In this document: piece after piece, positions 44,229 to 53,539 of the stretch
Layout: each line of letters starts with the position of its first letter
Numbering within the stretch: position 1 is the stretch's first letter
NCBI GenBank assembly: GCA_030144725.1
Contig: JASKMD010000011.1
Span: 7,586,058 to 7,650,057, forward strand
DNA: 64,000 nucleotides
DNA from: Haematococcus lacustris
Taxonomy: Eukaryota > Chlorophyta > Chlorophyceae > Chlamydomonadales > Haematococcaceae
Reading direction: 5' to 3'
Made by a program: the position numbers and the translations under genes
The notes under the pieces: generated by a model
The model's database searches: none
What the model was told of the DNA's origin: nothing
Seen by the model: the letters and a program-made list of their open reading frames with translations, nothing else

Positions 44229-44444
44229 TACAGCGCTGCCTCCCTGTGTTGTGGAGCAATTCTGGCAGAAATTCCATATGTTCTTTATATGTGCAGAGAT
44301 CCATAATCCATGGGTGGGAAACAAGTACCTAGAAGACGCCCTGACCAGGTCACCAGGTCACCAGGTCACCAGGTCACTAGGTCACCAGGTCACCAGGTCA
44401 CCAGGTCACCAGGCTGCAGGTCTGTGGTTGGAAGGACGACAAGG
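44229..44444 (+). pseudogene. hAT transposase relic, part before the LTR element
   Basis: A frame reads FWQKFHMFFICAEIHNPWV then NKYLEDAL, resembling the N-terminal core of hAT/DUF659 transposases. An 8-bp tandem repeat follows (44345-44412), then VCGWKDDK at 44421-44444. The same frame continues across the target-site duplication into 50573 (KVAMAAALFPPGPLNPSGEM), so the retrotransposon split an already reduced transposase. The central hAT catalytic region is missing. Confidence 0.6.
44345..44412 (+). repeat. (CCAGGTCA)n octamer repeat
   Basis: About 8.5 copies with one C-to-T change, embedded in the hAT relic. Confidence 0.95.
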
Positions 44445-44652
44445 TGTAGCGTGCTAAGAGCAGCGCCGACAACCGATAACTACCTTCTTTCCCACAGCAT
44501 GACACGGCCAGGGTTTAGAACGTTTCCCCCGAGGAGTCGAACCTCTGAAGCAGGTGTGCACGAAGGCCCACCTGCCCCTTTCGCCCACCATGTCACACTG
44601 CAGTACAGAAGTACCGTGAGGCGAGCTAAGCTTCGAGGAGCCGTTCGCTACA
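44445..44652 (-). repeat. 3' LTR (208 bp)
   Basis: Starts TGTAGCG and ends CGCTACA, a 7-bp inverted terminal pair. Identical to 50360-50567. Contains, on the element sense strand, GGTTCGACTCC (44543-44533), a perfect Pol III B-box string. Confidence 0.97.
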
Positions 44653-44668
44653 TTCCTCCCCCTCCAAA
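44653..44668 (-). promoter_or_regulatory. Polypurine tract
   Basis: On the element strand TTTGGAGGGGGAGGAA abuts the 3' LTR, the expected plus-strand priming site. Confidence 0.85.
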
Positions 44669-44725
44669 GAGGAAACGCTCCGCCCTCGTGAGAACACAAG
44701 GACTCGCAACACTATAGCAGTGATG

Positions 44726-45085
44726 CTAAGACAAACCATGCACTGCATTATATGCAGTCAACACTTCTTGGCAGTTCACAAGGTTATTCCTTGGCTCCCA
44801 TGTGTTGTAAGAGTCATCATAACCCAGCCACTTGACCAAGTAGCCACGTGCTCTACCAGCACGGACACCACGATGGGCGAGCAACTTCTCAACTTCATAC
44901 AGAGGCGCCTCATCTAGCCAATCCACAGGAGGAGGCAAGTGAGGATGCTCAGAAGTGTAGGGTCTCAACAGGGCGACATGGAACACAGGGTGCATGCGTG
45001 CCATGGCAGGAGGCAGGTCTAAGCGCACAGCAACAGGACCTACATGCTCCAGCACCTTGAAAGGCCCAATGAACCTAGGCAGCAA
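44726..45085 (-). pseudogene. Pol C-terminus with chromodomain (frame-shifted from pol)
   Basis: Begins LLPRFIGPFKVLEHVGPVAV (integrase C-terminal region), continues MHPVFHVALLRPY, then the chromodomain YLVKWLGYDDSYNTWEPRNN. It is in a different frame from the integrase ORF: a small indel near 45130 breaks GQLV from the expected continuation. Chromodomains direct integration to marked chromatin. Confidence 0.88.
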
Positions 45086-45095
45086 CTTCTTAGCC

Positions 45096-46679
45096 TTACC
45101 TGGCTTCAGCCTGAGATTCTTGGTGCTCAGGTACTAGCTGGCCAGGATGGTACTCCACATCCCTGCGTCCTTTGTTGGCCAGATAGGCCTGGCGCTGCTG
45201 AGCTTGTTCCATGAAATGGCGTGCCTGCTTGACATTACTCTGCCACCACTCAGACAGCTTCCTGGCAGAGGGACAGTACACCTCACCTGGCAGCTCCAGC
45301 AGAGCCGGTGTCAGAGGTGACTGGCCAGTGTTGACCAGGAAGGGCGTGGACTGGATGGATTCCTGCCAGCTGTTGTTCACAGCAAACTCAGCCAGTGACA
45401 GGAAGAAGGGCCAGTCAGACTGGGCAGGGGAGATGTAATGTCGAAGCATTTCCTCCAGGGTACGATTGTACCGCTCTGTTTGACCATCAGACTCAGGATG
45501 GTAAGCACTATATTTACATTCCTTTACACCAAGAATGGCCATAACTGACGCCCAGAAATGATTAGTAAAGTGAGAACCCCTATCAGAGATTATTTCTCTG
45601 GGCACTCCATGATGTTTAAACACATTGTCAATGAAAAGGCGGGCAAAGCCCTCAGCATTCATAGACTCACGGCATGGCACAAAGTGTACCATTTTAGACA
45701 GCCTATCCACAAAGACAGCAATGGCATCAAAGCCATGATCACCGGGCGGTAGCTTAGTGATCAAGTCCATAGACATGGACTCCCATCTGTCATAGGGTAT
45801 GGCCAGTGGTGTGAGTAAACCACCAGGTCTGGTATTCACAGACTTGTTGCGCTGGCATGCATCACAGTTACTCACATAGTGACGTACTTCAGATCTCATG
45901 CGTGGCCACCAGAATATCCTGGAGATACGCTCCAGCGTCTTGGTGATCCCCACATGGCCTGCAAACTGTGCATCATGCATCTCCACCAATATCCTGGCTT
46001 TGAGCTGTTGGCAGTTAGGAACCACTATCTGGTTCTTGCCTTTGGTGCGATACAAGCCATGCTTATCCTGATCATATTGATCCACCGTGCTGGCAAAGTC
46101 CTCGTCTGCTGCATATGCTGCCAGCAGCTGCTCTGTCATATTGACAGCATGCAACGGGTGCACAGGTAAAGGAGGTGGGGGTAAAGGCTGCTCCAAAACC
46201 AGCTGAGGCTGTGGCTCCTGCTGAGGCTGCTGAATGGCAGGCTGAGCAGGCTGTACCACACCAGCTTCCTCCCCCTCCAAAAGGCGCTTCCTGCTCCTGG
46301 TCATAACCATGACAGTGTTGCTGGCAGGAGCATCAGGTATGCGGGACAGAGGATCAGCAGGGTTGGTATCACCAGGTAAGTACTCAATGGTAAAATCATA
46401 CCGGGAGAGAAACTCCAACCACCTAGTCTGGCGTCTTGACAAGACCTTTTGAGTTTTTAAGGCTACCAAAGGTTTGTGGTCTGTGTACAACGTGAAGGGG
46501 ACACCCTCCAGGTAGCAACGCCACTCTTTACATGCAGTAATTATTGCAAGTAGTTCCTGTTCACCAGTGGTATAGTTCTTTTCAGCTGGAATCAGCTTCT
46601 TGCTTAAATAAGCTAGAGGATAACCCTCCTGCATAAGTACTGCACCTACGCCTTGCAAGGAGGCATCACAGTAAACTTA
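45096..46679 (-). CDS. Pol segment: RNase H and integrase
   Basis: Same frame as the upstream RT segment, separated from it only by TAA (46679-46677). RNase H: the region from VYCDASLQGVGAVLM through SKKLIPAEKNYTTGEQELLA to LYTDHKPL. Integrase: HHCC zinc finger (HVGITKTLERI...CDACQRNK), then Asp in the MDLITKLPPG/FVDRLSKMVHF block, Asp in EIISDRGSHF and Glu in YHPESDGQTERYNRTLEE, giving an intact DDE set. The frame ends after GQLVPEHQESQ because of an indel. Confidence 0.93.
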
Positions 46680-48458
46680 AAATGGTTTAGTAATATCTGG
46701 GATTTTGAGTAGAGGTACTCTAGAGATAGCATGCTTAAGAGCATCAAAAGCTTTTAACTTATCATCAGGCCACTTGTGCCAATTGAAATCTGTACCTGCT
46801 TTACCAGTCAGGTCAGTCAGTGGTGCTGAAATAGCACTGAAGTTGTGTACAAATTTGCGCACAAAATTTGCAGCACCCAGGAACTGCTGCATGGCAGTTA
46901 AACTGCGTGGCACAGGCCAGGAAGTAATAGACTTCACTTTATCAGGGTCAACAGCTATGCCCTGGTCACTCACAATGTGACCCAGGAACTTAAGTGCAGT
47001 TTTAAGGAACTCACATTTAGATAACTTAGCTTTAAACTGATGTTTACGTAATAGTTCAAGAACTCTCCTCAAATGTGTGAAGTGTTCTGGCACAGTTTTA
47101 GACATGATGAGTATATCATCTATGTACACAAGGGCGCAGTCATTAATGACATCAGCAAAGGCATTGTTCATCACACGCTGAAACGTGGCTGGTGCATTGG
47201 TTAGGCCAAAGCACAGAACTTTAAACTGATAGAGCCCACTGGGTGTCCTGAAGGCTGTCTTAGGGACATCCTCATCAGGGATCCTGATCTGGTGATATCC
47301 AGCTTGCAGGTCAAGTGAAGAGAACACTGTACACCCAGCTAACCTGTCAAACAGGTCATCCACTCGAGGGAGTGGGTATTGATCCCTAAGTGTGATTTTG
47401 TTTAGCTGACGATAGTCTACACACATCCTCAACTCACCTGATTTCTTTTTGACAAAGAGGACAGGGGCAGCGTAGGGAGAGGAGGAGGGTTCGATGATGC
47501 CCTGCTCCAAGAAGGCTGCTACCTGCTTTTTCATTTCCAACAACTCTGGCTGGCTCATCTTATATGATGGCAAAGCTGGTGGCTTACAGCCAGGCTGAAG
47601 GGGAATGGTGTGTCCCACTGGACGTTGAGGGGGTAAAGTATTGAAAGGGGCGAAGACATCGTCGTACTCAGATATGAGTGCTGTCAGCTGAGCTGCCACT
47701 GCAGGGGGTATAGAGGTTGGGTAATTGATAGGTGAGTTAGAGGGTGAGGTAGTTGATTGAGAGAGAGGGTCAGGGTCATTGGACAGCAAATTAGCTGGAT
47801 TAGGGGTTGGGTGAACGGACAGCACACTTGCTGGGGTAGGGTTGATGGGCTGAGACGAGATGAGGGCAACCAGGGACTGGCCGCCTTTCCTTAACCACCT
47901 GTAAGCTACTTTTGCTGACACAGTGGCTTGTTTATGTTTTGCCAGGATATGAGCACAATGGGGAGCCATAATGGGCGCTGCTGGCTCACATTTGAGTATT
48001 GTTTTAGCAGAAGCCATTTGTACTGTAATAGTACGTGCTAGGTAGTCCAGCAGCACACCATTGGACTGAAGCCAGTCACTGCCCATTAAGATGTCGAAGG
48101 CAGAGAACATCTCAGGCATCACCAACAACTCGACCCTGCAGCTCAGAGTCTGCACATTCAACTGGACGCTGCATGCATGCGTACAAACTATGGGCTGCCC
48201 ATTAGCCACAAGGAACTCCTTGGGCTGCTTCAGTTTATAACTGGACAGCTGGTACTGCTCGACAGCAGCACAATTGATAAAGCTAGCAGCTGCCCCACTG
48301 TCAAACAGCAGGGTGCAATCATAGCCATTCACTTTGCCAGAAAACGAGAAGTGTAATACAAAGTCGTCTGCAGCAGGACCCTTGGGCATACATGCCTTCT
48401 CAGCGGGCACAGTGCTACAGGCACCAACACAGTTCTGACCGGCTGGTTGGGCAACACA
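46680..48458 (-). CDS. Pol segment: retropepsin and reverse transcriptase
   Basis: Reads in the gag frame directly after the gag UGA, with no ATG needed. Retropepsin: LLFDSGAAASFIN (catalytic DSG). RT: FVKKKSGELRMCVDYRQLNK, then VFSSLDLQAGYHQI, then the catalytic ALVYIDDILIMSK near 47130-47100, then the thumb/connection region to KIPDITKPF, where TAA stops it. A Pro/Ser-rich linker separates protease and RT. Expressed as Gag-Pol only if UGA is read through. Confidence 0.93.
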
Positions 48459-50309
48459 TCAGCGGCGGCGGTCACCCTTGCCACCCTGCTGCTTCCATCC
48501 ACCCTTGCCTGGGCTGCGGTCACGCTTGCCTGGACCCCGTGGGGGACGGTCCCCAGCACCATGGCCAGAAGGAGGGCCCAGAGAGGAGGGGCGGGGGAAC
48601 CCAGAGACCCGGCGGGCCTCCTCAGCAGACAGGTGCTTGAGGTTGCAGTAGTCCCTGAAGTGGGCGGGGTTCCAGCAGTGGTGGCAAGCATGGCCAGGAG
48701 GTGGCCTGGGAGGGGCATCAGACACAGGGGCAGCAGGAGGAGGGGGCCGTGGAGGACGTCCACCACCCTGGCTGCTGTGGCGACTTCCACGGTGGCCACT
48801 GCTGCTGCTGCTGCTGACATCCCAGTAGGGGCCACGAGGGGCCGCAGGAGGAAAGCCTCCAGCAGGAGCGGTGAAGCCTCTGATACGGTCCATCTGCTTG
48901 TGAGGCACAAAGGCAGTTACAGGTGGAGGAGGGCGACGTCCCCCAATGCTGGTGGATACTGCAAACAGCACCTTCTGTCCATTCACTGCAGCCTGAATAG
49001 CATCAGTGAGGGTGGGCTCAGACATGAGTGCCAGGTCATGCACAACACGTCCCTGCAGCTCAGGAGTGAGACCCCTGATAAAGGTGGCCACAAGCATTGC
49101 AGGTGCCATGCAAGTCATGCCTGCAACAGTCAGGGTATTCCTGAACTCAGTGATGTACGCATTGAGGGTGGAACCAGCTGTCATGCGTAAAGCACCTGGA
49201 TCCAGCAACTTCCTGCGGTGCACATCTGAGTCATTACGCAGGTCATCACCAGCCATCTCTTTAAAAGAGGTACGCAGGAATGACCAGGTGGGCCTAACGC
49301 CATGTGCAAGGATATGGGCATTCCTAGTGGCTGGATACCATACCTCACGTGCTTTGCCTGTCAGGAAGTTTGGCAGGGCATCAGCAGGGTCAATGCGCAA
49401 ATATGCACAGTGGACTTCAAGGTCTTCACAGAATATTTCTGCTACTCGAGAGGTGTTGAGGCACTGATCTGTCCATTTCTCAGGACCTGGAACCTTGACC
49501 CTGGGCAGAGAGGCTGACACAGGTAAAGGTGACGCAACCTGAGATGAAGGCGCCTGTCCTACTGACAACGGGTGCGGCGCAACAGGTGCGGCAGGTGCAA
49601 TAGGTGCAGTGGTGCCAGACGAGGCTGGTGCAGCAGGAGCAGGTTTTGCAGCAGAAGTGCCACTGCTACCATTCACAGCAGGACGAGCTGACTGCGAGTA
49701 CTGGTTGCGTATGTCTGCCACAGTCTGCTCTCCACTCACCAGAGCATTCTGCAGGCCCTGGAGACGCTCCATCTCAGCGAGCTCCGCTCGGATCCGGACA
49801 GCTTCGTTCTGAGAAGCCTGAAGGTTCGCATTCGCTCCCACCAGCTGCTGGCGAAGCCTCTGAATCTCGTCAAATTGCGCAGTAACCGCAGACGTGCCGA
49901 CATCAGGCAGGATCGGGGCAGCTGTCAGGGCTCCTGCATAAGAGAGCGGGGCAGCTCCAGGGGCCGCCACAGCTGAAGGTGCTGGGCCAGCTGAAGGCTG
50001 AGCGGAGGTCATGGCGTTCAGAGTCTGCAGGACGTTCTTCAGCAGATCCATCGCCTGAGCGGGTGGTAGACCAGTAACCCTCTCGATTTCCGCGAAGGCG
50101 GGGCTTGTGATAGGCACAGGAAGAACAGGGTGGGTGATAGACACCGTCGTGCCAGTAGTTGGCGCCCCAGTCGCAGCAGGAACCCCTGTTGTAACACCAG
50201 GAGTGGCGTTCGGAGTCGCTGGGGGCGGGGAGCCAGGAGTTTGGCTCCCAGGAGCAGAACGCTCCGGTCGTTTGTCTCCTCCAGGAGGAGGCTCCTTGTT
50301 GGCAGTCAT
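48459..50309 (-). CDS. gag: Gag polyprotein of the chromovirus, 616 residues
   Basis: Structural protein of the virus-like particle. The N-terminal 200 residues are Pro/Thr/Ala-rich with a short coiled coil (FDEIQRLRQQLVGANANLQ). A retrotransposon-gag core follows (KWTDQCLNTSRVAEIFCEDL through ELQGRVVHDLALM). A basic region then leads to the zinc knuckle CHHCWNPAHFRDYC (CX2CX4HX4C), and it ends in Arg/Gly-rich GGKGDRRR. It terminates at UGA (48461-48459), and pol continues in the same frame. Start is the first ATG downstream of the primer-binding site. Confidence 0.93.
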   Translation of the reverse strand: MTANKEPPPGGDKRPERSAPGSQTPGSPPPATPNATPGVTTGVPAATGAPTTGTTVSITHPVLPVPITSPAFAEIERVTGLPPAQAMDLLKNVLQTLNAMTSAQPSAGPAPSAVAAPGAAPLSYAGALTAAPILPDVGTSAVTAQFDEIQRLRQQLVGANANLQASQNEAVRIRAELAEMERLQGLQNALVSGEQTVADIRNQYSQSARPAVNGSSGTSAAKPAPAAPASSGTTAPIAPAAPVAPHPLSVGQAPSSQVASPLPVSASLPRVKVPGPEKWTDQCLNTSRVAEIFCEDLEVHCAYLRIDPADALPNFLTGKAREVWYPATRNAHILAHGVRPTWSFLRTSFKEMAGDDLRNDSDVHRRKLLDPGALRMTAGSTLNAYITEFRNTLTVAGMTCMAPAMLVATFIRGLTPELQGRVVHDLALMSEPTLTDAIQAAVNGQKVLFAVSTSIGGRRPPPPVTAFVPHKQMDRIRGFTAPAGGFPPAAPRGPYWDVSSSSSSGHRGSRHSSQGGGRPPRPPPPAAPVSDAPPRPPPGHACHHCWNPAHFRDYCNLKHLSAEEARRVSGFPRPSSLGPPSGHGAGDRPPRGPGKRDRSPGKGGWKQQGGKGDRRR

Positions 50310-50338
50310 TTGCTTAGGGAGAAAGTGGCGTTAGTAGC

Positions 50339-50356
50339 AACGTCGGTCGGAAACCA
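50339..50356 (-). promoter_or_regulatory. Primer-binding site
   Basis: TGGTTTCCGACCGACG follows the 5' LTR after three bases. It begins with TGG, complementary to a tRNA CCA end. Priming tRNA not identified. Confidence 0.7.
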
Positions 50357-50359
50357 AAA

Positions 50360-50567
50360 TGTAGCGTGCTAAGAGCAGCGCCGACAACCGATAACTACCT
50401 TCTTTCCCACAGCATGACACGGCCAGGGTTTAGAACGTTTCCCCCGAGGAGTCGAACCTCTGAAGCAGGTGTGCACGAAGGCCCACCTGCCCCTTTCGCC
50501 CACCATGTCACACTGCAGTACAGAAGTACCGTGAGGCGAGCTAAGCTTCGAGGAGCCGTTCGCTACA
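50360..50567 (-). repeat. 5' LTR (208 bp)
   Basis: Identical to the 3' LTR. B-box-like GGTTCGACTCC at 50458-50448 on the element strand. Confidence 0.97.
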
Positions 50568-50904
50568 CAAGGTGGCCATGGCTGCGGCCTTGTTCCCTCC
50601 CGGGCCACTCAACCCATCTGGTGAAATGGTGGTGGAAGCCGTGGCCGCTCGCAGGAACTTCTGGCGCAAAGCCGCCAGCAACTTCCCCTTGCTTGCTGCA
50701 GCAGCCTGCAAGCTCCTGGCAGTGCACGTCACCTCCGCAGCCTCGGAGCGCAACTGGTCAGCATGGGGAAGGTTGTATACAGCTGCTTGCAACCGGCTTG
50801 GCATGGAGCGTGCCAAAAAGCTTATCTTCATCAAGGCCAACGCAGACTGCTATGGGTGCAACGGTGGAGCAGACGCAGAGCTGCTTGCCCTGATGGGCGA
50901 GTAA
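50568..50904 (+). pseudogene. hAT transposase C-terminal dimerisation domain, part after the LTR element
   Basis: Frame continuing from 44444: a hydrophobic FPLLAAAACKLLAVHVTSAA, then SERNWSAWGRLYTAACNRLG and KLIFIKAN, the hAT-family dimerisation signature, with stop TAA at 50902-50904. Interrupted upstream by the retrotransposon. Confidence 0.85.
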
Positions 50905-50981
50905 GACGACCACCATCTATGAGCTATGGCCCGTGTCCTAGGACCCTGCACAGGGTCCTACGACCATGATGACGCTAGGAC

Positions 50982-51220
50982 CACTCCTACAAATTAATCC
51001 CTGCGTTCTTCCCTGCGCTTTTGACCAACCTTGTCCGATCGGACTGAAAATTTGATAGATGGTGTTTTGCAGAAAATAAAACATATTATTGTTTGAAAAT
51101 ATTTCTCAAAAAACATTATGTTTTATTTTCTGCAAAACACCATCTATCATATTTTCAGTCCGATCGGACAAGGTTGGTCAAAAGCGCAGGGAAGAACGCA
51201 GGGATTAATTTGTAGGAGTG
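50982..51220. mobile_element. Palindromic MITE, 239 bp
   Basis: Arms of roughly 100 bp are near-perfect inverted repeats around an AT-rich centre, starting CACTCCTACAAATTAATCCC and ending with its complement. It is flanked by AC/AC (50980-50981, 51221-51222). The equivalent place in the tandem copy (about 61406) is uninterrupted, giving an empty site. No coding capacity; autonomous partner unknown. CACT ends are reminiscent of CACTA elements, but the short target duplication leaves the superfamily open. Confidence 0.92.
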
Positions 51221-51230
51221 ACCCTGTGCA

Positions 51231-51394
51231 GGGTCCTAGGACACGGGCCATAGCTCATTATTGGTTGAGACATTTAGCATGTCACCTATTAGGTTGGGCA
51301 GCTATAACCATCCTATACAATCGCTCGTACTCACATTTCATGAAAAGTCACTTTGGTCACTTGGTGCCAACTCCCTTAGCCAAAACCAGGGTCA
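51231..51394 (+). repeat. Repeat family A (GGACACGGGCCATAGCTCAT type), short copy
   Basis: Starts GGGTCCTAGGACACGGGCC and runs to CTTAGCCAAAACCAGGGTC. Homologous to 51487-51805 and 56920-57241 with about 10-15% visible differences. Framed by AGGACCCTG(N)CAGGGTCCT palindromes. Confidence 0.85.
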
Positions 51395-51486
51395 ACAGGA
51401 CCCTGCACAAGGTCGCCAGGACCCTGCACAGGGTCGGCAGGACCCTGCACCGGGTCCTACGACCATGGTGACGTTAGGACCCTGTG
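51395..51486. repeat. Clustered GGACCCTGCACAGGGTCC palindromes
   Basis: Four or five short palindromic units separated by 10-25 bp, linking two copies of the family-A repeat. Confidence 0.8.
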
Positions 51487-51805
51487 CAGGGTCCTAGGAC
51501 ACGGGCCATAGCTCATCACTGGCTGGGACTTTTAGCCTGCCACCTACTAGGTTGGGCAGCTGTAACCATCCTCTACAACCTCTCATACTCACTATTCATG
51601 AAAAGTCACTTTGGTCACTCGGTGCTAACTCCCTTAGCCAAAATCAGGGTCACAGCCCCACACCTGGTCCAACAACTCGACATCGAGTGAGAACTACACT
51701 TTGGCCCAAGAGAGTCTTGACCTCCCCTAGGTCTCAATAATCTACATGCCAAGTTATAGACCTCAACTCTCAGGTTTTTCAAGCCAGCCAGCCCTTTTTG
51801 CACGA
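51487..51805 (+). repeat. Repeat family A, longer copy
   Basis: Same start as the previous copy but extending to TTTTTGCACGAGTG at 51805. The 56920 copy ends at the same motif, exactly where the tandem-duplication junction lies. Confidence 0.85.
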
Positions 51806-52444
51806 GTGTGTATGTCCGCGCCACCTCGGCCTCGGCCATTATTTTCGCATAATGCTCTCGGACCGCCAATTATCTACTACACAATCAAAACACCCCAACA
51901 ACTCTTGCGCCTTTCTCAACTGTTCGCTTCTCGGGGTTGCAAGTCACAATCAGCAAGTATGGCTCAGAAAATAAACATTGAAAATAGCGTGGCGCACAAA
52001 TGCTCACAGCTTGACAAGCATCTTATCACTCTGCATTATTATCTACACAGTAAAGTGCCTAATTTCGGTCATTTCTTTGCCAAAACCGTCACAACTTCTC
52101 CACCACAGCGCCGAAGTGAATAAACTGTATATCACTGAGTAGGGCTTTAAGCCTGCTGCTCAACAGTAGCAGACTTATGCCTGAGCTCCACAGGCCTGTC
52201 ACAATACGGCCAAAACTCTGACATTACCCTCAAATAGGGTGTTTAGAAACTAACTATACCTAAATCCGGCCACTTGCAGTACTCCCAACTTTGACTTAAA
52301 CCCTACCCTGCATTTTTAGGCATGTATTCACCATGGGGTTAATCACCAAATGCAATAGAAATGGTTGATGAAAGTTATGTTGTGAGTCGAAGATTTAAAG
52401 CAGCACGATGTGCCCCCCCCCTACACACGAGCCCCTCCGCCATA
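51806..52444. other. Non-coding or unknown; open frame to 52123
   Basis: A plus-strand frame (51746-52123) without family resemblance is conserved in the tandem copy, as is everything else, so conservation says nothing. The rest is AT-richer spacer with many stops. Confidence 0.4.
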
Positions 52445-53276
52445 CTAAGCTGCCCTCATGGAAACCTGCTTTTCCAGCTCCGGCCTGTAATAGAACTGGT
52501 CCACTGCCCGGAAAAACAACGGAGCACGGGCCTCCATTGAGCAACTAACAGCTGCATCCATCATATCGTTGGTCACATTTAGGCGCTTCCATGGTGCTAG
52601 AGTCGCCATGCTCTTGCCAGCTTGGATGGAGACTTTAGCAGCTGCCAGCAGCTGCTCCTTGTTGGGGGGGTTAGGCACGTCTTGGCAAACGCACGCTTCA
52701 ATGGCTTCGTTTAGTTTGGTTTTATTTACTATTAATGCATACTAATAAATTCAATTTAATTCAATGGCTTTATTTCCTGCTCGGGCTTGCAGTAGGGAAG
52801 AAGTGTGGCAGGCCCTTGCTCACACGGACCTCGCAGGCCCGCTGCACTGCTCCAAGGAGGTCCAATCTGGTCACCCCCCTACCCTTGGCTTGGGCCCCCT
52901 TGACAATGCTGACAAGCTGCATCTCCTCGGCCGCAGTCAAAGCTGTCGGTCTCCCCCTTGTAGCAACCCTACCCCCCCCTGTTAATAAGGTCGCTAAGGT
53001 GGAGCGGGGGACGCCATGCTGTTTTGCCACAGCACACACAAAAGGGCGCGCAACCCCCCTCTTGTACTTGAAGAGGGCGGCTGCAAGCATGCTAGCCCTG
53101 TGGCGTGTCCCGTTAGAAGCTTTGCTAGACCTCCTAGCGCGTGTGGCAGAAGCGGTGGTCATCTGAGCAAGGGCCGGGGGCTGAGCTCTGCAAGTAGAAA
53201 AGCCATTTTTTGCTACATGAGAAACTTTCTGCCCAACATGGCAAGCGCTACCGCCGGACAGCCGCACATTTGACAC
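52445..53276 (-). pseudogene. CENP-B/pogo-like transposase relic, internally deleted
   Basis: Frame 53276-52770 contains KQHGVPRSTLATLLTGGGR then GRPTALTAAEEMQLVSIVKG, an HTH-psq plus HTH-CENPB/Tc5 DNA-binding pair as in pogo/Tigger transposases, with GVTRLDLLGAVQRACE after it. The frame stops at 52770, an AT-rich segment follows, and 52678-52445 encodes a short tail (KEQLLAAAKVSIQAGKSM). The DDE catalytic core is absent, so it is a deletion derivative or a domesticated HTH fragment. No terminal inverted repeats found. Confidence 0.65.
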
Positions 53277-53539
53277 AGCGCACCGACTGCACCATCTTTG
53301 TTACCCACCAAGGTATCTAGGAGCGTTGAGGAAGCTTCTTGAAACGCTCCTGGTAGTCGCGGCCGGGCCTTAACTCCGGATGGGGTTAAAACCGGCGGTC
53401 CCGGCAGTGTTGAAATCTCTCTTCCCACAACGCGCAAACATGACGCGGCGCGACAACCACCCTAGTACCCACCTAACAACGCGATGCGCGAAAAAAACGG
53501 GGGCTTTCGGTAAAGAATCAAGAGAACACGAGAAACGGG

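Larger units (their letters stand above)
44445..50567 (-). mobile_element. Ty3/Gypsy chromovirus LTR retrotransposon, 6,123 bp, TSD CAAGG
   Basis: Full-length element in minus orientation: 5' LTR 50360-50567, primer-binding site, gag, protease-RT-RNase H-integrase-chromodomain, polypurine tract, 3' LTR 44445-44652. LTRs begin TG, end CA and look identical base for base. The 5-bp target duplication CAAGG (44440-44444 and 50568-50572) is exact, proving a direct insertion into the hAT relic. RT before integrase plus a C-terminal chromodomain define a chromovirus. Pol carries an in-frame TAA and a frameshift, so this copy looks non-autonomous despite its youth. Confidence 0.97.

Noticed and set aside
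48447..49190. 247-codon plus-strand ORF (and its twin at 58873-59616)
   Set aside because: Antisense to gag, which has the zinc knuckle and the correct LTR orientation.
50609..50840. Small minus-strand ORFs opposite the hAT dimerisation domain
   Set aside because: Shadows of the hAT frame, which carries the family signature.
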